Shown here piece by piece: positions 23,701 through 33,927 of a stretch of DNA of 64,000 bases (positions are counted from its first letter, which is position 1; each line of letters begins with the position of its first letter). The notes under the pieces are model-generated. The model was not told the DNA's origin. It did no database searches and was given only the letters and a program-made list of their open reading frames with translations. This stretch comes from Pipra filicauda (taxonomy: Eukaryota > Chordata > Aves > Passeriformes > Pipridae). The position numbers were made by a program, and so were the translations under genes. The DNA is taken from contig NW_024104332.1 of the NCBI RefSeq assembly GCF_003945595.2, positions 682,001 through 746,000 on the forward strand, given 5' to 3'.

Positions 23701-25121
23701 CCTTCTATTAATTAATCTTGCTGCAGTAGCTGGCACACCTAAGAGAATACCCATACCCCACGCTCTTTCAATCCTGCCATCCTATTGTCTGCCATGTTTA
23801 TTTTCTCCCATTTTTACTACACATCCCTAAGGTAAACAAACCTCCCCTCCTGCAGGATTTTCCACAATCCAGTCATTCGTAGGTTCCAGGTACACTGGAC
23901 CATCCTAACTGATAATTTAGGCTCTCTTTCACAGGGGGATTTGTGGCCTCACCAGAAAGGATGAGCCCCCTGGCCCTTGCAGGTACTGTTTGAACAGATG
24001 CAGTGCTGGAGAATCCGGGCCTGGGAGCACCACCCCAGTGTGACAGGTACTGTGTAAACAAGCTAGAGAAGATGGTCCTGCTCCAAAGGGCTCACACACT
24101 ATCTTAGTGGCACAGATTAATCAGCTCTTGCTGTCAAAAGTCTGCAGGCTTTTTAACAATTTCCTCTGGGATGCCTGGTATAAACAAACTGCATAAAATG
24201 CAACACCCAGCAGCACAGTTTGCCTGATTTCTGTGAAAAGACAGCACACCTCACGTGCCAACAGATGTAAGGAAACAGGGTTCTGGTGGCAACATCTCAA
24301 CATGTGCAGACAGGTATTTGATGAGCCTCAACATACTCTGTCCACAGGCTTATTACTAAATGTATTAATTATTACTGATCCCAAGGCAGCTGCTACACTA
24401 AAAACATCCCATAATGATTTTGTTAGTGAGCTGGCTATTACACTTCACCACTTCTTTGCTTAATGCCAGCTCTATTCCATACTTTATCTAAGTCAAGTGA
24501 GCTGGAGATGTGGGATAACCAAGCTGAAAGATTATTTGGAGCTACATGCCATTCAAAGAAAATGAAAAGGATAAGTCATATGTTAAATGAACTCATTTCC
24601 ATCTGGCCATGGGCCATTTTCAAAAGCTTTAAGGCAGAATCACTTTGAATTCTCCTATGAGCTTTTGGCTTTTTCAACCCTGTTAGTTATTCTTCTAGTT
24701 ATTCATGGAAGAGCCCTCTGCCTTGGTCATGGTTTTCTTGTTCTTGTTTCTTGCCGCACTCTTTTTTATGATGTCTTTTTGATGCCATATTTTACTGAAC
24801 AGCAGGGTGGACCATAAGGGCTTGACTGATTTCCTACATGCAAAAGGAGGAGACAATGAGCTGCAAGGAGAGTATGTGCAGAAGCAGATTCCTGTTGTAC
24901 TGATTTCCATTTACACTACATTTGCTGCAGCTGCAGCCCAGCTCCATTACCTCCTCTAATCACAGAGCTTGTAGAATGATTCCATAAAACTGGTCAGACT
25001 TGCTGCCTAGTCTATAGAATCAACTCGGTACTGTTTTGTGTGTGCACACTGAAGTAATTAAAGAATTTATACAAGGATTCAATTAGTTTGCATTCACTGC
25101 TGGCTCTGTTCCAGGCTCTAC

Positions 25122-25146
25122 TTAAAGGACTTTGCAAGTCCTTTAA
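25122..25146. repeat. Perfect 11-bp palindromic hairpin
   Basis: Arms TTAAAGGACTT and AAGTCCTTTAA around TGC. Too short for a microRNA precursor. Confidence 0.85.
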
Positions 25147-25631
25147 TTGCCTTCACAGTTCCACCCTCCACTCTTTACCCTCCTGCCAACTTAATGAACA
25201 TCTTCATACTCCAGAAGATCTCCCATTAAAATGGGCATGCTCAGATCCATATACATCACAATCCCAGTCTTAACTGGCACTTGCAAACAAAACAAGTAAT
25301 TGTAACATGGGGTATTAACAGATTTATATCATTTCCAGGAAGTTTTAAAAATCCCTTTCCTTCTTCCCTTTTTTTTTAAATATACATTTTTTCTTCTGAA
25401 TATTAATAATGATGAATAGTGGGACTAATCATCAGGTATGCTTTAGGTATGTATTCCCTGAAAACTGCTGTTTCACACCAGCAAGAAGGATAAAAATCTG
25501 GATAATTATGTCCCTTGCTTATAAACACCCCTCTGGATTTATTGCTGAAAGATCAATAATACATGAACCACATCAATTTGCTTTATCTAATTGGGACTGC
25601 AGTAAACTCCTCCCAGGAGTATCCTCTTCAA

Positions 25632-25671
25632 AGTTTATTTCTGAAGGCAGGAGTTTATTTCTGAAGGCAGG
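25632..25671 (+). repeat. Perfect 20-bp tandem duplication
   Basis: AGTTTATTTCTGAAGGCAGG occurs twice in a row without mismatch, so it is either a recent slippage event or polymorphic. Confidence 0.95.
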
Positions 25672-27521
25672 TCAGTAGTTGTTTCATCACCTTGTGCAAA
25701 TATTTTTAAAAAGGCAAAACAGTGAGTGAACAGCAACTAATTTTCACTATGACAAGTTCTGATTTGCGAGTCCTTTGTTTTCAAAACAGCTGCAGCCATA
25801 TGAAGTGTATTTTAAGGGACTCTTGATGACTACACTGACATTTTCATCAACCCCAGCAGCAAAAGATCCAAGTTCTAGGCCCCTTGCCAGCTAGAAAGAA
25901 GCTTGATAATTATTTCCCCTTTCCATTACTATTGGGAATCTGGTTGACCTCTGGCTGATGAGCTTGTTACTGGTCTCACCAGTCTTGATCCCAGTAAAGG
26001 AGTTTGGTCTGTGTACACAAAGCTGGTGGAACCTCCTTACCATTAAGTGCCAGCAGACAAACTGGCCACATGAGGAACAGCTTCAGCTGCCTCAAACTGA
26101 GAGACTCCAATAATTTGAATTTCTAAGGTGCTCCCTGTGGGACACATCCTATAACACTTAACTGTACCCCCATTTTATATGTGTTATAGGGAGTATTTTT
26201 AAGAGGAGTCACTACCTCCCACATTTACAGCCTGAAGCACATCAGAAACCTGGAAAGAGTTATTACTTCAGGCCTTGTTGTAATGCAAAAACCAAATAAC
26301 ACTCAGAAAAAATACCAGGGGGCACACAGGCAAGGCAGACAGAGTCCCATTCCCATGCCACCCTGTCCCACAGGGCAGAATTGGGCTTTCTGAGCAGCAG
26401 TGAACAAGGGCAGAGGGATCCCATGACAATCCAAGCAGAGGCGGGTGAATGTGCTGTGGTGGTTACATGGAAAAAGATTTTAATGTCCAATTAAGCCAAA
26501 TGAATTATGCAAAATATGATAAAGATGGAGGAAAAATGCAGATGCAGTCCATTATTAGACTAATGACTAATCAATCACCACCCATTTTTGAAATATCATG
26601 CTTAAATCATCCCAGCTTCAAATGAAAATAGCATCTTCTTAGAAAGCCATGGAATTACTTAGCCTGGCAAAAATACAGAGCTACACTGATTACCACTTTG
26701 CAAGTGCAGTGGTCTATTTTTAATAATTATTTTCATCAAGAGTGGGGTAAAGGGGTGATTAAGGGTAATTAACAGGCAAGGCCAGTGTTTTCCCATCTGC
26801 TTTCTTCCTAGCTTTGTCCTTTTATAGTTTCGACTTTTGCAGTGTGATCAAAGTTGCAAAGAAACATTTATGTTTCAAAGCAACTGAACTCCCAGAGCTC
26901 AAGCAACTGGGATCTGGTTCTCACTCCCAGGGGCATTTTTTTGCAGCTTTGAACAGAAACAAACTGGTGAGACACCAGCTCTTCTGGGGCCAAAGAGAAT
27001 CCAAGATATTGATGCAAAAAGAATCATGTCAGAGCTTCACTGGTGGTTTCTACAGAAGAGTCCTCCAACTGTATTAGCAGTTGTCAATGAACAGCTCCTG
27101 ATTTTGCACTCAGTAGAACTGGTACAACTTGCCCTAAAACGGTGGCTATTGTTGCTGTACAACAATGACTAACGTTGTGATGACTAATCTGTTGCAATCC
27201 CCTGATATTATGGTTCAGTGCGCAGGTTTTGACAGTGTACTGACTGTGTACGCTCTGGGCAAAAGCATCCTCCTCCTCCCATCCAGCTCTGTGAGCATTT
27301 GTACAAACAGGCAGAACAGTATCTCTTATGAAAAAACATTGCAGATTCAAAACAAGAAGAATCTGTTCCAAGCTCTCTCTTAATCCCATTTACACAGCAG
27401 TATCAGCACTTGCCCCACTAGCTCAAAGGAGACACCTTGGGATAATGCATGTTTTATGCCTGGGGGAAGCAGGGATCATTCTTATCCCAGCTCCAAATCT
27501 TGCTGGCTCTTTTTCCTTCAG

Positions 27522-27554
27522 GCACCCCAGCAGCTGCAGTTCATAATGAACATG
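27522..27554 (+). other. Candidate plus-strand micro-exon (33 bp)
   Basis: A strong acceptor (GGCTCTTTTTCCTTCAG) and a strong donor (ATG|GTAAGTCA) flank exactly 33 bases, open in frame 0 as APQQLQFIMNM. It lies antisense to SPAG16. No partner exon was identified, so it may be a splice-site coincidence. Confidence 0.15.
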
Positions 27555-29174
27555 GTAAGTCAAAACAGCCTTTACAAAGATACTGGAGGATTGTGTCAAC
27601 ACTTTCCTCTTTCACTTGATGCTGCTGCAAAGAACACAGACAGATGAATCACCCGCTGTAATGAAGGTGAAAGAACGTGAGACCACCAGAAGTGCTGTAA
27701 AAAGGTAGTGTTTATCCCAATTAGCCACTCTAAATGATGGTCTCAGATTAAACACTTATCAATTACTGCTGCACACGCTGGGTCCTGACCAGGGTCAGCT
27801 GTAACACGAGGACTGCCTGCAGGTCCTTGGAAGCGTGCAGCAAGTCCTGGTGGGAAACACAAAGGAGGGAGACACACACGGGGAAGTGCTGACTGAGGGG
27901 CGAGTGCTGTTAATGCAAACAACCAAACGGAGCACAGGGATCAAACAGACAGGCCCCAGGAGAGGTTTCAAGCAGAAGAGAAATTTATTTCAGGAGAGTA
28001 GAGGCACTGAGGTGCCTCTTTATCATGATCAGTGACCAAAAGTCTATTTCTATTAGAAAGTGAGGAGAAGCAGATACATTGGGAAGTGGAAAACGTGTGG
28101 ATGAGATGCCTATGCTGATAAATAAACAGGTATGGGGGCCTTCACATACCCCAAAATTTTAAGATATCAAGACAGAATTTTTTTATGTCTTATCCTTATT
28201 TTCTCAGTGGTCATTTTGATCAAGATGAAGAGTATCCTAAAACAATATTATTTCAAGGTTATTAATTTTATCCTTTCAGATCACATGGAGACTCAAAAAA
28301 AACACCCTTGTGTCCTCCAAAGGAGAAGCTCCATCAAAAGTAATCCATAGAAATAGCAAAACTTTGTTGCAGGAGAATTTCCAGCTTTACTAACTTTCAA
28401 AAATAATTGTGGATCATGGGTCTCTTGTTTGTGTACATGCTCTCTGCAGGTTTTCCTCTTGCTGTGTAAAAACGGAGGGAATCTCTCTTCCCTTTGTCAC
28501 ATCAAGTAGCAGGAAGTGCCGGTGGTGTGTTTGAGGAGCACAACACATGCCAGGTTTGCAGAAACCATTGCATAAATTTACATATGAAACCACCGCACTC
28601 CCTGCAGAGTTACTGCTCCCCGTAGTTGACATTGCACTTGAAACAGGGCTGCAAAGGGAGCAATAGCTTTTGCAGAGAGGTTTAAAATAATCAATTTTGT
28701 TTTCTCCTTTCTAACCATCAAAGAAGTGCCTTTGAATTCTGGGAGCGGTGCAGTGAGAGGAGATGAATGATAATTGCCATTCCTGGCTTTTCTCTGTATT
28801 TTTGAGAGATACCATGACTAAAGTAAAGTTAGGTGCCATCATTACCTGATTAGACACTCCTGAGAGCAATAAGCATAACAAATTCCTGGGCTATGCCACA
28901 TTCATGCACAGGGACTTTATCATCATTCAGTTCCTTATAGTCTAAATAAGTACATTTGGAAAAACTGGATAGTATTCACCGCAGTAATGTTAAAATACAG
29001 ATGTAATATATGCTTTCGTAAATTCATAAATTAGAATTAGTGGCAAGAGATCTATTGCTGAAACGTAAAACTGTTCATTTTAAAAAGCAGAACATCTAAG
29101 TCACTGAAAGAAAATGAGTGTCAGTAAAGTACATGTGCTTTTTTTAACGAGAAGCTACCAAAGGAACATGGTGA

Positions 29175-29235
29175 AATCATGGAATCATTAAGGTTGAAAT
29201 AGTCCTCTAAGATCATCGAGTCTAACCTAATATTT
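29175..29235 (-). mobile_element. CR1 LINE scrap, 3' terminus
   Basis: About 60 bp of reverse-strand CR1 end: AATCATGGAATCATTAAGGT then GATCATCGAGTCTAACCTAA. It sits about 230 bp before the partial ERVL-type LTR. Confidence 0.75.
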
Positions 29236-29462
29236 GGCTCTTTATCTTGTCTTTGGGTGTTTATTAAGGGAAACTAAATGCATAAAGAAGAAATATCAAC
29301 AATATATAAAATGTATTCACAGAAGCTTGCCCAATTCTGAACTCCAATAAGTGTATGAATCTTTCTCACAGTTTTAACGTATTCCAGGTGAAAGAATGAT
29401 CAGTTCAACAAATCTCATCTCAATATTTCAAGAACTACTTCACAAAAAGCCAGCTAAATATC

Positions 29463-30030
29463 TGTGGTGGGTTGACCCTGGCTGGGTGCCAGGTATCCCC
29501 CAAAACCACCCTATGATTCCCTTCCTCAGCTAGACAGGGCAGAGAAAAATACAACAAAAGACTTATGGGTCAAGATAAGGACAGGGAGAGATCACTCACC
29601 AACCACTGTCACAGGTAAAGCAGACTAGGGGAAAAAAATACATTTAATTTGTGTAGGAAACCAGAAGAAAGGTTTACAGGCTCAAAACAACCAGGTGGGA
29701 AGTGGGCAGTGGGGGCAAACAGGGTGAGCTCTGTGTACATGGGACAGCCACTGCTCCACCTCCTACCCCCTTGAGCCCTCACAGGCCCCATAAGCCCTCA
29801 CATCCCTTACATCCCTCACAGCTCTCAGAGACATCACAGTGACCATAAGACTCACACAGCCCAGAGCCTTCACAGAGCCCAGAGCCCTCCCGAGAAGATT
29901 AGAGGAATGGTTGACAGGCTCAATACAACCACATGGGAAGTGGGGTAGGGGGAGAAACAGGGCAAGCTCTGCATAGGTGGGACAGCCACTGCTCCATCAC
30001 CTACCCCTTGAGCCTTAGTCAGCCTCTGGG
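29463..30030. mobile_element. Partial ERVL-type LTR (avian)
   Basis: It begins TGTGGTGGGTTGACCCTGGC, the familiar terminus of a common avian ERVL-class LTR, and continues with family-typical text (GGACAGGGAGAGATCACTCA at 29580-29599). The other end is not recognisable, because the sequence runs into the minisatellite. No second LTR, gag, pol or env was seen. The orientation is not settled, because these LTR ends are inverted repeats. Family assignment is from memory. Confidence 0.65.
29664..30026. repeat. Diverged ~238-bp tandem duplication
   Basis: GGTTTACAGGCTC at 29671 and GGTTGACAGGCTC at 29909 each start about 120 bp of closely similar sequence, ending in GGGACAGCCACTGCTCCA and then CTACCCC(C)TTGAGCC. 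The spacing is 238 bp. The second copy runs directly into the first minisatellite units. Confidence 0.85.
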
Positions 30031-30035
30031 CCATA

Positions 30036-31620
30036 CTGAAATGGCAGCAGCTGAATGCATGTCCTGACCCAAAATAGCAGAGTGACTGCATGTCCCCACC
30101 CAAAATGGCAGAGAGACCACATGTCCTGACCCAAAATGGCAGAGTAACCACATGTCCTCACCCAAAATGGCAGAGTAACAGCATATCCTCACCCAAAATG
30201 GCAGAGTGACTGCATGTCCTCACCCAAAATGGCGGAGTGACCAAACGTCCTGACCCAAAATGGCGGCGCGACCGCACGTCCTGCCCCAAAATGGCGGAGT
30301 GACCAAACGTCCTGACTCAAAATGGCGGAGTGACCAAACGTCCTGACTCAAAATGGCGGAGTGACCAAACGTCCTGACTCAAAATGGCAGTGACTGCATG
30401 TCCAGACCCAAAATGGCGGAGCAACCAAACGTCCTGACTCAAAATGGCAGTGACTGCATGTCCAGACCCAAAATGGCGGAGCAACCAAACGTCCTGACTC
30501 AAAATGGCAGTGACTGCATGTCCAGACCCAAAATGGCGGAGCAACCGCACGTCCTGCCCCAAAATGGCGGAGTGACCAAACGTCCTGACTCAAAATGGCA
30601 GTGACTGCATGTCCAGACCCAAAACGGCAGAGTAACAGCATATCCTCACCCAAAATGGCAGTGACTGCATGTCCTCACCCAAAATGGCGGAGTGACCAAA
30701 CGTCCTGACCCAAAATGGCGGCGCGACCGCACGTCCTGCCCCAAAATGGCGGAGTGACCAAACGTCCTGACTCAAAATGGCGGAGTGACCAAACGTCCTG
30801 ACTCAAAATGGCGGAGTGACCAAACGTCCTGACTCAAAATGGCAGTGACTGCATGTCCAGACCCAAAATGGCGGAGCAACCAAACGTCCTGACTCAAAAT
30901 GGCAGTGACTGCATGTCCAGACCCAAAATGGCGGAGCAACCGCACGTCCTGCCCCAAAATGGCGGAGTGACCAAACGTCCTGACTCAAAATGGCAGTGAC
31001 TGCATGTCCAGACCCAAAACGGCAGAGTAACAGCATATCCTCACCCAAAATGGCAGTGACTGCATGTCCTCACCCAAAATGGCGGAGTGACCAAACGTCC
31101 TGACCCAAAATGGCGGCGCGACCGCACGTCCTGCCCCAAAATGGCGGAGTGACCAAACATCCTGACTCAAAATGGCGGAGTGACCAAACGTCCTGACTCA
31201 AAATGGCGGAGTGACCAAACGTCCTGACTCAAAATGGCAGTGACTGCATGTCCAGACCCAAAATGGCGGAGCAACCGCACGTCCTGCCCCAAAATGGCGG
31301 AGTGACCAAGCGTCCTGACTCAAAATGGCAGTGACTGCATGTCCAGACCCAAAATGGCAGAGTGACTGCATATCCTCACCTAAAATGGCAGAGTGACTGC
31401 ATATCCTCACCTAAAATGGCGGAGTGACCGAATGTTCTGACTCAAAATGGTGGAGTGACCGCACGTCCTGCCCCAAATGGCAGAGCGACCGAATGTCCTG
31501 ACCCAAAATCGTGGAGGGACAGCATGTCCTGACCCAAAATGGCAGTGACTGCATGTCCTGCCTCAGAATTGCAAAGTGACTGCATGGGCTGTCCCAAAAT
31601 GGTGAACCAACCGCATGGCA
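30036..31620 (+). repeat. Minisatellite of ~31-bp units with YY1-like cores
   Basis: About 50 head-to-tail units of 29-31 bp. The main unit is CAAAATGGCGGAGTGACC followed by AAACGTCCTGACC or …CTGACTC. A 29-bp variant (AAAATGGCAGTGAC plus TGCATGTCCAGACC) alternates with it to form a 60-bp dimer. Counting by eye gives about 25 perfect AAAATGGCGG and about 16 TGACTCA. The first units (30036-30220) and last units (31330-31620) are diverged, with CAGAG in place of CGGAG and CATGTCC in place of ACGTCC. The centre is nearly identical unit to unit. The array lacks stops in several frames because of its composition, not because it codes. Confidence 0.97.
30251..31420 (+). repeat. Higher-order repeat inside the minisatellite
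   Basis: The landmark variant TGGCGGCGCGACCGCACGTC occurs at 30261, 30716 and 31111, giving periods of 455 and 395 bp. The 60-bp difference is one dimer. After the landmark, the three copies carry the same series of 31-bp units and then three, two and one 60-bp dimers respectively. The copies are almost identical (one visible CG to CA change at about 31159), so the expansion is recent. Confidence 0.9.
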
Positions 31621-33657
31621 AACCTTGCCACTCAAACCCAAACCAATATCATCTGCATTCCCATCTCTGATGGACTTCAGCTGTGCATTCTCAATTATTT
31701 TCAGACTAAATCAATCTGATATTCAAATACCTTCTAACAGTGGTATTTATTCAACTACAGATTAATTGCATTTTCATAACAGAGAGGGCTTTCCAAAGTT
31801 GGCCCTACTTTCACACTTGCATAAATTCATTTTAAATCCGACTTGGTATTCTATAAAGCCATGTACTGCACAACCATGGATACAGCATTGTTTCAAGCAC
31901 CCTGCTTCCCTTTGGACATGATTTGATAAGCAGTAGATGTTCAAGAGTCCTCTTAGCAAACTCAAATCACTGGTTTAGTTTACTAAACCCATTTCTCTAG
32001 CCCAAATTTAGTTTAAGCCCTTTTGAAGAGTCAACTTTGCACAGATATGCTGTGTGTTGGAAGAGCTGTTCAGTCTGTTCCTAACAAATGCAAACCCACA
32101 CTGATAGCATCTATTTTAACAGGTGACCTGGCTAAGGAACCCCCACCAACACCTGACCACAGCAAACTGGGAGTGCTGGGCGAGCCGGAGGTGAGCAGAG
32201 TCAGCACGAGCAGCCACGTCTGAAGCCCTGGCCTCACACCTCAGGGCCAAGGGTCTGCAATGGTTTCCATTCCTGGCACTGATGACAACGGTAGTGCAGG
32301 CAAAAGCCTCACAATTAGTCAAAAAAAATGACCATCACATGAGAGAGTCACAGGGTAGAGGGTGGGTATGCTATGCTGATTTCTCATGTGTTTTGGGACA
32401 CAATTTCCCATGAAATATCACAAATAGAGGCAGGTTTGACAGTACTGCACGAGGGAAGTTGAATTTAAAAGAATCTAGTTGGATCTTTGTATTCTGATTT
32501 TGTTTGTTTTGCAAAAAGATGAGTTGAAAAAACAGCTGTTAAAATAAAAAATGAATTATGCAGGGGCCTGGACCCACAGTGTACATCTGCCACAGCAAAG
32601 GCTGGCGTGCGGGGCCAGGAGATGCAATTTAAAAAAAATCCTTATTCCTTAGGATACACAAATTAATTCTCCTCTAAGAAAAAAGGACAAAGTTTTCCAC
32701 AGTACTAGCAGCTGTGCATGCTAAACAGTGCTTGCTTCATGTCCTGTATACACAAAGGGTCACATTCACTGCAGAACACAGAATTAAGCAAACAAAATCA
32801 CATTAAAGGAGATAATCTCTTTTTCTTTCAGTTTGGAGCAAATGGACATTACAATATGTCTCGATTTGTAAATATAAATTCTGAAAACAGAAAAGAAAAT
32901 ACTGTACGGTCAGTTATTATCAGGTTCTGTTGAAGATCTTTCAAGAGCCAATCTGACCTAAAATGTACAGGTTTTTTAAAGTTACCGAAACCCAGATTAC
33001 AGCAAAGCTAGTTAAAAATGATGCATTTTCTCTTCTTGGGCTTCACAGAGTTGTTTGAGATCCAAATGTATGTTCATTACCTCAAAATTTTATCATGAAG
33101 AGCTGAGACAAAGCTTCATCATACGCAAATATTGAAACAAGAGCAAAATCTGATTAAAAGCTTCCATTAGAAAAGTTAAATATTTCATTTACTGCTGGTT
33201 CAAAACAAATGAATGGGACAGCATGATGGCAGACACCTGCCCTGCTTCCTACCCCACATTGCTCATCTACACCATCAGCATGTGGTTCACTGCTGAGGCT
33301 CACAAGTCTCAGTGATCACGACTAGGGACTTTCAGCTATCCTACTCCCAAGGAAAAGCATCTATCCCTTGGTTATTTCACTTTATTATAGAGTCCAGGTG
33401 CGAGCAGGCACCACATTAACCTGGGGATTGTCTTGCATTCACAGCACTGAGACCAGGTAGAACTACTGGGATCCAGCAAAGGGTGTGTCCTGCAAAGAGG
33501 GGACCAAAAGCACTGACCAAGTGGGAATGTGCTGCCTCTAACAGAACATGAGGCCTTAGGTAACACCTTATCTGCAGACAGGCAGATATCCATCTTGGAA
33601 TGCCAGAGAAGTCATGTCTTTACAAATATCATTACGGGGAGAAACCACACTCCTTTT
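31621..33657. other. Unannotated intron segment
   Basis: Follows the minisatellite. Nothing recognised beyond short chance frames. Confidence 0.55.
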
Positions 33658-33927
33658 CATAGAATCACAGACTGGTTTGGGTTGGAAGGGACTTTAAAGC
33701 TCATCCAGTTCCAACCCCTTGCCATGGGCAGGGACACCTTCCACTAGCCCAGGTTGCTCCAAGCCCCATCCAACCCAGCCTTGAACACTTCCAGGGATGG
33801 GGCAGCCACAGCCTCTCTGGGCAACTGTGCCAGGGCCTCCCTGCCCTCACAGGGAAGAATTTTTTCATTCTATCCAATCTAAACCTACTCTCTTTCAGTT
33901 TGAAGCCTGTCACTACAGCTCTTGTAA
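33658..33927 (-). mobile_element. CR1 LINE fragment, 3' end
   Basis: Reverse-strand CR1: ATAGAATCACAGACTGGTTT, CCTTGCCATGGGCAGGGACA, GGAAGAATTTTTTCATTCTA. It is the same subfamily as the copy at 2997-3444, judging by shared text (CAGGGACACCTTCCACTAGC). Confidence 0.93.

Larger units (their letters stand above)
20787..29174. other. Unannotated intron segment
   Basis: No interspersed repeat recognised. It holds the 20-bp tandem duplication, the 25122 hairpin and the 33-bp micro-exon candidate. Other open frames are short. Confidence 0.55.

Noticed and set aside
25122..25146. Possible microRNA hairpin
   Set aside because: An 11-bp stem with a 3-nt loop is far shorter than a pre-miRNA.
30036..31620. 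CRISPR-like appearance of alternating units
   Set aside because: The units are contiguous variants of one monomer with no unique spacers, and the context is a vertebrate intron.
30317..31641. Series of minus- and plus-strand open frames with repeated LRHFGSGHAV-like peptides across the minisatellite
   Set aside because: The array lacks stops in several frames because of its unit sequence, and the 60-bp dimer is a multiple of three. There are no splice signals or start context and frames exist on both strands, so this is not a repeat protein gene.
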